From positions 1-28,258 of IMG/VR virus record IMGVR_UViG_3300021964_000387: a stretch of DNA of 28,258 bases, one strand, 5' to 3'. Positions 7,074-15,012 of this stretch are shown in pieces (within the stretch, counting starts at the first letter, position 1; every line of letters begins with the position of its first letter). The notes beneath the pieces were generated by a model. The model did not search any database, had not been told where the DNA came from, and was given only the letters and a program-made list of their open reading frames with translations. The stretch is from a virus. A program made the position numbers and the translations under genes.

Positions 7074-8042
7074 TTAGTCAACAGTGTAAAAAGCTGAAAC
7101 CAGAGCGTCTGGTCGCAACACTTTAGCGCCGTATACATGAAGACCACGTACAATGTCACCAAAACTTGAGGGGTCACGAATGACTTCAGTAGTGGTGATT
7201 GTCTGAGCCGTAGCCGTAGAAGACATGTGACCAGCCATAACTTTACCAGTAGCCGTAGAGGTAGCACCGATATTATTAGACTTGTACATGTTGAACCCAC
7301 GCAGCTTGCCAGAAGATACCAAACCGTTTCGGATTGATCCTTGGCCTGCGTTGAAGTCTACAGACAACAACTTAGATCCTGACTGAGAAAGTTCTTCGTA
7401 GAAAGCAGGGCCAGCTACGAACCAACGTCCTTCTTCAGGAATATTTTGCTCGTCAAGAAGACGGGCCATACGTGCCATAAGGTCGATTGCGTCAACACCG
7501 CTACCATCTGAACCAAGAAGGTCAACAGAAGCAGTCGTTTCTGCTACACCGCCTGTACCAGCAGCAGCGTCAGCACCAATAATATGGTCTGGGCCAGAAG
7601 CAGATACGCCAGCAAACATCTTAGCCAATACGCCTACATCAAAAGCATCACGCAAAGCGTAAGCAGCAGATGAAGTAGCAACGTCACGGAAATTAATGTG
7701 AGACATTTGCGTTTCAATATCATCAACGATGAATTTAAAAGCGTTAGCAATATCTACGACCATCGTAATTTCAGTGTCGGTTAAGTTAGTTTTAGCAGCG
7801 TCTTGTCCACGCTCGTACTGATCAACAGTGATTACAGGTTCTTTAATGATTTTAACGGTATCACCGTAACCAGAAATTTCACCTGCATAATCCGTATTGG
7901 TAATTGCTTCTACTACAGAAGCTTTACGGAAAAAGTTGAGTACTTGCTTGGAATATAACTGAGGTAGCCAGTTAGTTGATCCCGCAAAGTTAGTTGGGGT
8001 TGTTGCAAATTCAAACCCTTGATCTGATGTATTTTGTGCCAT
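7074..8042 (-). CDS. Major capsid protein
   Basis: This 322-aa protein begins MAQNTSDQGFEFATTPTNFA. It contains features typical of HK97-fold capsid proteins of short-tailed marine phages: an early helix with QLYSKQVLNFFRKASVVEAI, VKIIKEPVITVDQYERGQ, a long helix region with FKFIVDDIETQMSHINFRDV and a beta segment with EGRWFVAGPAFYEELSQSGS. The end has RGLHVYGAKVLRPDALVSAF. Length matches T7-like and related capsids (about 310-350). Codons are the most GC-rich and regular of the late block, as expected for the most expressed gene. It follows the scaffold gene by 25 bases with a GGAG ribosome site, ends in tandem TAA TAA stops, and is followed directly by an intrinsic terminator. Confidence 0.93.
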   Translation of the reverse strand: MAQNTSDQGFEFATTPTNFAGSTNWLPQLYSKQVLNFFRKASVVEAITNTDYAGEISGYGDTVKIIKEPVITVDQYERGQDAAKTNLTDTEITMVVDIANAFKFIVDDIETQMSHINFRDVATSSAAYALRDAFDVGVLAKMFAGVSASGPDHIIGADAAAGTGGVAETTASVDLLGSDGSGVDAIDLMARMARLLDEQNIPEEGRWFVAGPAFYEELSQSGSKLLSVDFNAGQGSIRNGLVSSGKLRGFNMYKSNNIGATSTATGKVMAGHMSSTATAQTITTTEVIRDPSSFGDIVRGLHVYGAKVLRPDALVSAFYTVD

Positions 8043-8068
8043 TTTAAATATCTCCTAAGTAGAAAAGT

Positions 8069-8923
8069 TTAGCCTCGCACAACACGTCCTTCAATAAGAG
8101 CTTCACGAATTTCTTCTTCGTACTTATCAAATTGATCTAAGGACATCTTGGCGATTTCGCTTTCTGTCCAAATTTTTGCCTGTTTAGCATCTACATTTGT
8201 TGTTTTAGTAGATACAATATCAGCAGCAGAACCTTCTTGTGGTTCTTTTCTTGGACGACCTTTAGTTTTTGCAGAGTGTCCTTTACCAGTTTCTAATTTA
8301 TAAAGATCTAAAGCTTTAACAGCTAAAGTAACATTATCAGGATTGTTATAAATCCAATCTTGAATTTGATCCGGTTGCTCCTGCGCCCACTCATGAAAGC
8401 CATCGTCTCCTCTAATTTCATCAAAGTCAGGATGCCTTTCTTTCAACGCAGCCTCAGCTTCTCGCGCTGCAATCTCTGCTTCCCGTTGTTCAATAACAGA
8501 AAGTTTAGATCGCAAAGCTTCCACTTCTTGTTGGCTTCGCATGTGTGCTACAGTTTCTACCGTATCATATAAATCAGGATATTCTTCTCTAAAACGTGCT
8601 AAGTCTTCTTCAGATTTAGGAGCTTGATACTGTGGTTGAGCTGCTTGCGCTTGCTCTAAAAGTTCTTGCTCTTTACGTTTAAATTCAGAAAGTTTCTGAT
8701 CATAATGTTTCTTTAAATCGTCATACCTTTTTTTATAATTAGTTGTGGTTTCTTCTTCGTCAGAAGGGGCCGCTTCTTTTCTGCGGGTAGCCTTTTGAAC
8801 AGGAGCTTCTTCTTCATAAAACAATGTGTCAGCTTTAGGCTGACGAGGGCCATCTGGCGTATGCCAAGCCTTTTTCATGTTATATGGGTTAGGTTGTTGC
8901 TCCTCTAGTTGTTGTTCGGACAT
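8069..8923 (-). CDS. Capsid assembly scaffolding protein
   Basis: This 284-aa protein is highly charged, Glu/Gln/Lys-rich and almost entirely helical. It contains long coiled-coil stretches (about residues 62-92, with KKRYDDLKKHYDQKLSEFKR, and about 130-165, with VEALRSKLSVIEQREAEIAA). It has a central segment with ARFREEYPDLYDTV and a C-terminus with EIAKMSLDQFDKYEEEIREA. An acidic coiled-coil protein placed directly before the capsid gene is the usual podovirus scaffold, which shapes the procapsid and leaves before DNA packaging. A strong ribosome site (AAGGAG) lies 7 bases before ATG. It contains a basic KTKGRPRKEP patch. Assignment rests on composition and gene order and is quite secure. 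Confidence 0.88.
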   Translation of the reverse strand: MSEQQLEEQQPNPYNMKKAWHTPDGPRQPKADTLFYEEEAPVQKATRRKEAAPSDEEETTTNYKKRYDDLKKHYDQKLSEFKRKEQELLEQAQAAQPQYQAPKSEEDLARFREEYPDLYDTVETVAHMRSQQEVEALRSKLSVIEQREAEIAAREAEAALKERHPDFDEIRGDDGFHEWAQEQPDQIQDWIYNNPDNVTLAVKALDLYKLETGKGHSAKTKGRPRKEPQEGSAADIVSTKTTNVDAKQAKIWTESEIAKMSLDQFDKYEEEIREALIEGRVVRG

Positions 8924-8942
8924 TACTGCTCTCCTTTTCTAC

Positions 8943-9016
8943 GGGGCTTGTTTCTTGCAAGGTAGCCAATTTAAAACGTCTTTTAAAAATTTGGGGCTTG
9001 TCACTACAAGGTAGCC
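8943..9016 (-). repeat. Two near-identical 24-25 bp elements between structural gene and scaffold
   Basis: The copies are at 8943-8967 and 8993-9016, start to start 50 bp. On the minus strand each reads GGCTACCTTG, then 5-6 variable bases, then ACAAGCCCC. Both ends are identical and only the centre differs, which suggests selection on the arms. GGCT can pair with AGCC, or CTTG with CAAG, giving only weak hairpins. They lie in the untranslated gap upstream of the scaffold/capsid genes, so they may act as RNA processing, attenuation or protein-binding sites. Confidence 0.7.
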
Positions 9017-9022
9017 GTACTA

Positions 9023-10408
9023 TTAAATAACGCGAGTGCCTCTTAAGCTAGGAACTTGGTTTGAGTAAAGCATAGATTTTTTAATTTGCTCGTCTACTCC
9101 AGTATTAGGCTCTAGCATGTTACTAGAATCTAATAAACCTCCAGTTGCCTTTCGCGTTGCTATGCCACCATCTGCCATTCGTTCAGCATTATCCATCATT
9201 GTTTGAAGGTTTTCTGCTCCGATTTGCTCGGTGGCTTTTTGGGTAATAACAAATTCTCCGTCACTTAATCGTGCAGGGATTGAATCTGATACACCGTCTC
9301 CGGGGCCTTCAACTTTTCCAGCCCCAGAAAATTCTGATGCAGTCATTACAACTTTATCAAAAATTTCACTAAGCCTTGGATCTGATTCCAAAGCTCCCAT
9401 TAAATATTCTTGTTCGTTATCGTCTAGGGATTCTCCTAGTACATAACCCATATAATCATCTTCCATCTCAACGTCTGATACTTGGGTTTCTTCAGCCATT
9501 GCCTGCTCTTCAGGCGTGTAAGTATCTACAGGCATCTCAGGCGGTACAAGCATTGACCCACCGTCTGCTCTTTGTAATCTAATTTTTTTAGGTTCTTGGC
9601 TAATTCTATTGTTATTATCAAAAAGACCTTCTTCAGGAGTATCCTTTTCCTTTAAAGCTTCGCGCATATCTTCTTCTGAAAAAGAATCTAATTGCATTTG
9701 AATTTTTTCTTTTTCTTCTTCATTAGCCGCTTTTTCTTTTTGAGCAAGTAAAGACATAATTTTTTGTTTAAGCTGTTTCATAACGCCGCCTTCTGATTTT
9801 CCTTTTCTAACATCGGTAGTATACTTTTTGCCTTTAAACATAAATGTTTCTTTGCCAGCATTATGGGCTTTACTAAAAGCTTTTTCAAAATCTGAGGCCT
9901 CTTTAGGCGTAGGTTCTTTATCATTACTCATAAACCAAGCAGTAGAAAGAGCAGTAGTAGGAACAGTTAAAGCTGCTGTACCTAAAATTGCAAACCCTTT
10001 ACCTCTTCTAGCTTCTCTAGTAGTTTTTGTTCCTCCTAAAGCTTCGGAGTCAGCTTGCCCTGAAGTAGGTTTTTTTGTCATAGCTCTTACAGTTGCGGCT
10101 ACTTCTCCTAATAAAGAATCAGACTTGCCTCCTCCAGACCTATAACTATTAATTTTATTTGCATCTTTTACAAGACTTAAAGCCACATCTTCTTCATCTG
10201 CAATTTTTTGGAAGGTTTCTTTTTTTGTACTTCCTAGAGGAGCAGCTTCAATTTTATCAATAATTGTATTAAGTTTAGTTTTTATTTCTTTTTCAGTAAC
10301 GTCTTCTTCAAATATTTTAGCTACTCTTTTTGCAACAGGTACAAACGCTTTGGTTAATCCACCTACTACGTATTCTTCCCTTTTCAGCATACTTTTTTTA
10401 CCCGGCAT
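9023..10408 (-). CDS. Putative virion structural protein with central hydrophobic segment
   Basis: This 461-aa protein is mostly charged and helical. One hydrophobic segment is visible at about residues 143-166 (including FAILGTAALTVPTTALSTAW). There is a coiled-coil-like region near 205-250 (KQLKQKIMSLLAQKEKAANE) and a late conserved block GPGDGVSDSIPARLSDGEFV followed by ITQKATEQIG. The GxGDGxSDSIPAxLSDGEFV block recurs in putative structural proteins of marine phages. Gene order (portal, small protein, this gene, scaffold, capsid) also points to a head or internal virion protein. The start is fixed by GGAG seven bases upstream; it overlaps the upstream 77-aa gene by 11 bases. An exact function cannot be given. 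Confidence 0.82.
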   Translation of the reverse strand: MPGKKSMLKREEYVVGGLTKAFVPVAKRVAKIFEEDVTEKEIKTKLNTIIDKIEAAPLGSTKKETFQKIADEEDVALSLVKDANKINSYRSGGGKSDSLLGEVAATVRAMTKKPTSGQADSEALGGTKTTREARRGKGFAILGTAALTVPTTALSTAWFMSNDKEPTPKEASDFEKAFSKAHNAGKETFMFKGKKYTTDVRKGKSEGGVMKQLKQKIMSLLAQKEKAANEEEKEKIQMQLDSFSEEDMREALKEKDTPEEGLFDNNNRISQEPKKIRLQRADGGSMLVPPEMPVDTYTPEEQAMAEETQVSDVEMEDDYMGYVLGESLDDNEQEYLMGALESDPRLSEIFDKVVMTASEFSGAGKVEGPGDGVSDSIPARLSDGEFVITQKATEQIGAENLQTMMDNAERMADGGIATRKATGGLLDSSNMLEPNTGVDEQIKKSMLYSNQVPSLRGTRVI

Positions 10409-10631
10409 CTTTTCGCTCCATCTCTACTTTAACGCTATCCTTCAACTGCTCTAGGCGTTCCAGAGAACTCAGCCTCCCCTGACTGCGGTACAGCTCCAGT
10501 TCCGATGTTGCCACCGCCAGTACCCGTAGCTCCAAGCTCTTGGCCTGCTGGAGGTACTCCTTGATTGGCTCCCATACCTCCGGGTTGTTCACTACCGGGG
10601 CCAGCTTCCGGGCCAGTTGCTTGTCCAACAT
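10398..10631 (-). CDS. Small helical protein overlapping the portal 3' end
   Basis: This 77-aa protein begins MLDKQLARKLAPVVNNPEVW, then EPIKEYLQQAKSLEL, and ends in a heptad-like helix with LSSLERLEQLKDSVKVEMER. It reads in a different frame from the portal, whose last ~65 codons overlap it over about 197 bases. The pattern (start helix, two acidic-basic helices, LYRxQGxxxxLxRLxxL) resembles small proteins I associate with the portal-scaffold interval in podoviruses. Its 11-base overlap with the next gene and its sensible start (AGGA about 10 bases upstream) support it. The portal frame here codes low-complexity Gly/Ala/Gln sequence, so this smaller product is probably what constrains the DNA. 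Function is unknown. Confidence 0.78.
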   Translation of the reverse strand: MLDKQLARKLAPVVNNPEVWEPIKEYLQQAKSLELRVLAVATSELELYRSQGRLSSLERLEQLKDSVKVEMERKDAG

Positions 10632-12627
10632 TATTTTGCATTCCTATAATTTGAGCCATTAGTGCTGCTTCTTCAGGATCATTAATCAGTTCATCTGGAT
10701 CAAGATCAAGGCTATAAGCAAGCTCGCTAATTAGCTTATTCATTTTAATAAACGGTGCAATAGCAGGATTTTGAGCAGTCTGTAAGAACATAGTTAGTCT
10801 TTGGCTACGTACTTCTTTTTGCATCAAACTGTTTGTACCAGTTGCTTTTACTTCTAGATCACCTTTAACTTCTAACTTAGACTCTAGGAATTGCATATTC
10901 CATTGGAAGTATGCTTCACCCAGAGGCTTAAGCAAGAAGTCATCAAGATTTTTAATTACAGTTTTAATGTTAAGGGATGCTGCGCCAAGTAGCATGGACA
11001 TACCCGAAGCAGTTCGCGTCATGCTCTGAACGCCTGTTTGACCGTGTGAATAGCTTGGAATACCTGTCTGTTCGTCTGCAAGCTGTCTGAATTTATCAAA
11101 CATCATCATGTTTTCTTGTGAGGTATTAGGAAACTTCAAACCATTGATAGCTTGTCCGGGCATCCCCGCCTGTCTTCGGAAGACTTTACCCGGATATATT
11201 TCCATGCTTTGACCACCCACAAGGGCAGTTTCGTCTACATCAAAGACTAACGATCCTGATAACGCTAAGTTGTCTATTGCCATACGAGCATGACCATTCA
11301 TGATCTTTTGAGAATCATCCATGTTCTCAGCAACCCCAATGCCAAAGAAGCTATAGGGGTTACGCTCATAAGGAAAGGCATGATAAGGCAACCTGAAAGG
11401 CGTAAACGGATTTACTACTGCCCTCAACATCTGACCATTGCAGATCCAAGCATTAACTTGTACTTCATCTAGGTCATCTACTTCGTCTGGTATCTCCATA
11501 CCAACTTGGCGAGCATATTCTGCATCAATAACTCCCCAATATTCTAGAACTTCATACTGTCCTGCTCCACTTTCATCAGAACGGCTGTCATCTTTTAGTT
11601 CTTGTTCGTAGTCTTTTTCTTCGTAATTAGGCCCTAATGATAAAGCCTCTCGGATAGCGTCTTTATTAAAGTATGGCATTTTTGCTAAAGACCGTAATTT
11701 AGTACGGTTCATTTTATGCCTGTGGAAAATATACTCTGCTTCATCTATGTTTGTAGCGTTAGGATCAGGAAAGAAGTCCCATAAGCTAACAAACTCAATA
11801 CGAGGAACGCGCACATCAACTGGAGAATATCTTCTAAATCCTTCTTCATCTTCTTCCCATCTATTAAGAGTTTTATTAAAATTAAATGGGCCTTTTATAA
11901 TACCTGTACCAAATAAAGCAGCTTCAAAAAGAGCGTTACGTATTTCACTTGCGCCATTTGATTCTTCTATCTGATCATGAATTAATTTTTCTAAACGTCT
12001 TGCAGCTTCTTTAGCTGGGCTTACTTGTGGGTTTTGTGAATTAAAACTAGGGCCTTCTACTAACTGATCTTCGGCTTCTTTTTCAATGTAGGTTTCTTCA
12101 AACCTTCCCGACCCGTAGGTCGCTCCCGGCTTAAGTACACGCCCGTCACCTTCGTAACCAACGTCAAAAGGATTCTCCTTAGTTTCTTCTTGTTCTTCTG
12201 GGTTTTCCTGAGTAGTTTCAATACCGGGTACAGGGTTTTGAGTATCTAAGTGTGCATACTCGCTAATACCTTCTGGTACTTTTGTTTCTGAAATACCAAT
12301 AGGAAATTTACCAGCACCAAAAATAACTTCAACTAACTGCCCAAAAGCAGCCAGAACTTTAGTTTTTGTTACTTTAACAAATACTCTAGACTTTTCAGAT
12401 TCTCTAAAGCGTACATTCTTACCGTATAAACCACGATAATTATGATAAGCATCTAACCAGCGCTGCTCATCTAAGTCCCTTGCGTTCTCAGCTGATTGAT
12501 AACGATCCATAATAAGACCAACAAAGTTATTACGCAACGACTCTTCTAGAGTCAGTTGAAAACCATGTTCGTCTTCTACTTCTTCAAAATATATTTCGTT
12601 AGCAGTTAAGCTATTTTCTTCTGCCAT
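10435..12627 (-). CDS. Portal protein
   Basis: This 730-aa protein forms the dodecameric portal at the packaging vertex. Recognisable stretches are the N-terminal helical part (SAENARDLDEQRWLDAYHNY, RGLYG), a segment with SRVFVKVTKTKVLAAFGQLV, the wing/stem core with IEFVSLWDFFPDPNATNIDE, a segment ending PYHAFPYERNPYSFFGIGVA, and SMTRTASGMSMLLGAASLNI near residues 530-550. At about 730 residues it is near the size of the P22 portal and longer than T7-type portals. It lies 3 bases after the large terminase gene. The C-terminal ~65 residues are low-complexity Gly/Pro/Ala/Gln and share DNA with the 77-aa gene in another frame. An acidic insert with GIETTQENPEEQEETKEN occurs near 135-155. Confidence 0.92.
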   Translation of the reverse strand: MAEENSLTANEIYFEEVEDEHGFQLTLEESLRNNFVGLIMDRYQSAENARDLDEQRWLDAYHNYRGLYGKNVRFRESEKSRVFVKVTKTKVLAAFGQLVEVIFGAGKFPIGISETKVPEGISEYAHLDTQNPVPGIETTQENPEEQEETKENPFDVGYEGDGRVLKPGATYGSGRFEETYIEKEAEDQLVEGPSFNSQNPQVSPAKEAARRLEKLIHDQIEESNGASEIRNALFEAALFGTGIIKGPFNFNKTLNRWEEDEEGFRRYSPVDVRVPRIEFVSLWDFFPDPNATNIDEAEYIFHRHKMNRTKLRSLAKMPYFNKDAIREALSLGPNYEEKDYEQELKDDSRSDESGAGQYEVLEYWGVIDAEYARQVGMEIPDEVDDLDEVQVNAWICNGQMLRAVVNPFTPFRLPYHAFPYERNPYSFFGIGVAENMDDSQKIMNGHARMAIDNLALSGSLVFDVDETALVGGQSMEIYPGKVFRRQAGMPGQAINGLKFPNTSQENMMMFDKFRQLADEQTGIPSYSHGQTGVQSMTRTASGMSMLLGAASLNIKTVIKNLDDFLLKPLGEAYFQWNMQFLESKLEVKGDLEVKATGTNSLMQKEVRSQRLTMFLQTAQNPAIAPFIKMNKLISELAYSLDLDPDELINDPEEAALMAQIIGMQNNVGQATGPEAGPGSEQPGGMGANQGVPPAGQELGATGTGGGNIGTGAVPQSGEAEFSGTPRAVEG

Positions 12628-12630
12628 ATA

Positions 12631-14307
12631 TTAATATCCAAAATCTGCATCTGCAGGTGTATAAGCTTGTTCAAGACGTAAGTGTCTTAACTGAGCTAAT
12701 GGGTCGTTTACGCGTGGCCTAGACATAATAAGATACCTTAAGGCATCATATGCGTGATCAGGCGCATGAGTATCTACATCTTCGGGGTTTGATTTATCTA
12801 AAGGAATGCCTTGAAGCTCGCGTATCAGGCTAGGACAGCTACTGAAAATCTGTAATCGTGGTCTTCCGCTTGGCTGTAGCCTCAAGTATTCGTGAATCTG
12901 AATCTTACCCTGTATTCTATTTTTATCTGCTCTGCGTAGCTTGTGGCCTTGACGGACTAATGTTTCTCCGACTGTAGGGCCTGTAGTACCTGTTCTAGAC
13001 CAAGCTGCAGTATCTAAAACTCCTTGGACTGAAAAAGGGTCAGAGAGTTCCATCTCTGTTATTATAGCGCCTAAATCCTGTCCTGTCAAGCCTTTACGGT
13101 ACAATTCTCTATAAACAATTAAAGTATTGTCACTAGGATCTACTGCAGCCCATATACAAGCTGATTCACTGGCATAACCATAATCAATACCCTTAACTCT
13201 TTCCCAGTGCATAGGTATATCAAAAGGAGGAATAACATGTTCCTCTATGCTAAATTCGGTAAAAGCTGCCCCCTCGTTTACGTCCCAGTTGCCTTCAAGT
13301 AATTGCTTACGTTGCGTTGGGGGCAAAGCTTTAAGCATTTGCTCGTAACGTCCATCTGTAGCTAAGAATGGATTATCTTCTAAACGAGCTGGTATAAACT
13401 TTCTTGTTAAACCATCTTTACCTATAAAGCTTTTGTCAGGATCTGAAGGTTCTATATATCTTTTCTTTACCCAATGTGCGCCAACGCCACCGGGGTTAGC
13501 AGTACAACGCATGTAAGGCGTTATCTCGCTATCTGTTGTTCTTAGTCGTGAAGCTAAGTAATTCCAAGCAAACTCTGTAGGAAGGTGGGTAATCTCGTCA
13601 AAACCTATCCAGCTATATGCTTGTCCTTGATAACGATATACATCTGCATCTCGTTCAAGGAATCCAAACTCTATCTTAGCTCCGCTTGGGAAGTTCCAAA
13701 GCTTTTCTACTTCCCTATATTTACAACCCGGAAATGCTTTCGGGTATAACTCCCTTGACTTATCTATCAGCTCTCGCAGCTCTGGCATAGAGCGTCTTAT
13801 GATTAACGCCCTGTGAGCGGCCCTGTGAGCGTATCTGAGGGGGTCTACGAGCATAGCGTAGGACTTACCACCCCCTGCGGCTCCTCCGTACAATACGTCC
13901 GTCTCAGCGGCTGCTAGGAACTCTGTCTGAGGCCCTTCGTTCGGAGCAAAAATAACATTATCTTTAGCTTCTTCTTTAACAGCTTTTGGAGTACTTGACA
14001 ACTCTTCGGGCGTTATAATTTTAGGAGCATTAGGATTTTCTAACTTCTTCATAGTCTCTTTAGTATTTTTAAGAGACTCTTTATAAGAATATAATTTAGA
14101 TTCTACTTTAGCTATTTTCTTTTGTTTTTCTTTTATAGTTCTATTAGCAGTCATTTTAGCTTTAGTCTGGCTATGATAATTATAGCCTCTGCCTTTAGAA
14201 CCTTTTGGTCTTCCTCCTTTACGTTTTGGAGTACCGTCTTTTTTTAAAATAAAATTACCAGCATTATCGGTAACATATTTATCTGGATTATTGTCCCAAT
14301 CGTTCAT
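12631..14307 (-). CDS. terL: Terminase large subunit
   Basis: This packaging motor ATPase/nuclease has a Walker A (LYGGAAGGGKS) near residues 139-149 and a Walker B with DE in YSWIGFDEITH near 237. A coupling-type segment TANPGGVGAHWVKKR follows. The RNase-H-like nuclease is seen as VKGIDYGYASESA (Asp near 375), VLDTAAW (Asp near 432) and DTHAPDHAYDALRY (late Asp pair near 517-521). The N-terminal ~115 residues are an unusual basic extension with an AT-hook-like GGRPKGSKGRG and a Lys-rich coiled coil. I start at ATG 14307; an in-frame TTG two codons earlier is possible. It overlaps the 3' end of the upstream small gene by 20 bases. All catalytic motifs are intact. Confidence 0.95.
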   Translation of the reverse strand: MNDWDNNPDKYVTDNAGNFILKKDGTPKRKGGRPKGSKGRGYNYHSQTKAKMTANRTIKEKQKKIAKVESKLYSYKESLKNTKETMKKLENPNAPKIITPEELSSTPKAVKEEAKDNVIFAPNEGPQTEFLAAAETDVLYGGAAGGGKSYAMLVDPLRYAHRAAHRALIIRRSMPELRELIDKSRELYPKAFPGCKYREVEKLWNFPSGAKIEFGFLERDADVYRYQGQAYSWIGFDEITHLPTEFAWNYLASRLRTTDSEITPYMRCTANPGGVGAHWVKKRYIEPSDPDKSFIGKDGLTRKFIPARLEDNPFLATDGRYEQMLKALPPTQRKQLLEGNWDVNEGAAFTEFSIEEHVIPPFDIPMHWERVKGIDYGYASESACIWAAVDPSDNTLIVYRELYRKGLTGQDLGAIITEMELSDPFSVQGVLDTAAWSRTGTTGPTVGETLVRQGHKLRRADKNRIQGKIQIHEYLRLQPSGRPRLQIFSSCPSLIRELQGIPLDKSNPEDVDTHAPDHAYDALRYLIMSRPRVNDPLAQLRHLRLEQAYTPADADFGY

Positions 14308-14521
14308 TATCAATTATATTCTTTAAACCTTGATAAGATAGTTTACGTCCTGTTTTATATTCTAACCACATAGATCCATCACGTAAGGATAGTTTTTTAT
14401 TTATTACTGCTTGTTTAATATCTTCTAAAGCTTCTAATTCTTCTGGTATAGGTATTAATTGTTTATCTTCTTTTTTATAACCAAAAGGTACATGGCCTTT
14501 AAGCTTCCTCATATTCTCCAT
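14288..14521 (-). CDS. Small recombinase-like domain protein between terminase subunits
   Basis: About 77 aa when started at ATG 14521, which has AGAGG nine bases upstream; an ATG at 14584 would add 21 hydrophobic residues translated entirely within the terS reading region and looks less likely. The core MRKLKGHVPFGYKK, then LSLRDGSMWLEYKTGRKLSY and QGLKNII, resembles the DNA-binding Recombinase domain of large serine recombinases (the VPFGY and SLR-W/L-GR-x-LS-x-GL-x-xII pattern). The catalytic resolvase domain is absent. It overlaps terS (23 bases) and terL (20 bases), so it is coupled to packaging genes. A DNA-recognition accessory of the terminase is possible. Similarity to recombinases is seen by pattern only. 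Confidence 0.68.
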   Translation of the reverse strand: MENMRKLKGHVPFGYKKEDKQLIPIPEELEALEDIKQAVINKKLSLRDGSMWLEYKTGRKLSYQGLKNIIDNERLGQ

Positions 14522-14888
14522 CAATAATAACCTCTTGTTTAGAAGGTAATATAAATAAACCTCCTTCTGTTTTATGATTAACATCTATACGATCAGATTT
14601 ACCTAAGCCCACTCTATCTAAAATAGTTTGAGCAGCCTGTAGTCTCATGTTAGCCTGTGGAATAGGCTGGTCTGAATTCATAACCTCTACAAGTTTTAAA
14701 GCAGCTTTTGGAGCTGACTGAGCTAGGATTCCTTCAGCTAAGTCTAGTATTTCTTTTTTAAGAGATTTTACAACCTGATAATGACCACTATTATACCCAG
14801 CCAACTCCGCCGCCTTCTTCGGATCACCCCCTTGTTCCACTAGGTGTTCTAAGAAAGACTGTTGTTTATCTGTAAGTTCTTTATTCAT
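14499..14888 (-). CDS. terS: Terminase small subunit
   Basis: This 129-aa protein begins MNKELTDKQQSFLEHLVEQG and then GDPKKAAELAGYNSG. This is the small-terminase HTH pattern, a first helix 'LTxKQxxFLEHL' followed by 'xxAAxxAGY'. A helical oligomerisation part follows (ILAQSAPKAALKLVEVMN, then LQAAQTILDRVGLGKSDRID) with an acidic tail (GEYEEA). It binds the packaging start site and loads the large subunit. It is the first gene of the leftward operon. No ribosome site precedes the ATG, which sits exactly where transcription from the promoter at 14895-14922 should begin, so it is probably translated from a leaderless message. Confidence 0.9.
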   Translation of the reverse strand: MNKELTDKQQSFLEHLVEQGGDPKKAAELAGYNSGHYQVVKSLKKEILDLAEGILAQSAPKAALKLVEVMNSDQPIPQANMRLQAAQTILDRVGLGKSDRIDVNHKTEGGLFILPSKQEVIIDGEYEEA

Positions 14889-14894
14889 ATTTAC

Positions 14895-14922
14895 ATTATA
14901 GGGCTAGATAGGCTGTTGTCAA
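14895..14922 (-). promoter_or_regulatory. Leftward late promoter, consensus sigma70, leaderless
   Basis: On the minus strand TTGACA (14922-14917), a 16-base spacer and TATAAT (14900-14895) match the sigma70 consensus at every position. TATAAT is followed by GTAAAT and then the terS ATG, so the predicted start base is the A of the start codon. No ribosome site exists between promoter and gene. Confidence 0.85.
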
Positions 14923-14943
14923 GTACTATTTTTTATTTTTTAC

Positions 14944-14972
14944 TTGACAAAATCAAATTTTAACTATATACT
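14944..14972 (+). promoter_or_regulatory. Rightward sigma70 promoter, divergent from the late promoter
   Basis: TTGACA at 14944-14949, a 17-base spacer and TATACT at 14967-14972 form a near-consensus promoter. Its -35 lies 21 bases from the -35 of the leftward promoter, so the two polymerases would compete for a small area. The expected start near 14979 falls inside the palindrome at 14976-14996. The message would run about 860 bases before the first gene. Confidence 0.75.
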
Positions 14973-14975
14973 AAC

Positions 14976-14996
14976 GTAATCGGTTCCCCCGGTTAC
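14976..14996. promoter_or_regulatory. Palindrome over the rightward transcription start, operator-like
   Basis: GTAATCGG and CCGGTTAC form an 8-bp stem (one G:U pair in RNA) around TTCCC. It begins 3 bases after the -10 hexamer, so it covers the expected start point. This suits a repressor operator, or a 5' hairpin protecting the early message. Confidence 0.6.
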
Positions 14997-15012
14997 ATAT
15001 AGATATATAGTA

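Noticed and set aside
7016-7300. A 94-aa minus-strand frame overlapping the capsid 3' end
   Set aside because: It is a shifted frame of the capsid gene with Leu/Cys-rich sequence typical of shadows, and it runs through the terminator.
9828-10145. A 105-aa plus-strand frame opposite the putative structural gene
   Set aside because: It is antisense to an intact gene; the apparent hydrophobic protein is the mirror of Lys/Glu/Ala-rich coding sequence.
14521-14584. A 98-aa version of the recombinase-like protein starting at 14584
   Set aside because: The extra 21 residues lie wholly inside terS and look like a shifted-frame translation (Leu/Tyr/Ile-rich); ATG 14521 has a better ribosome site.
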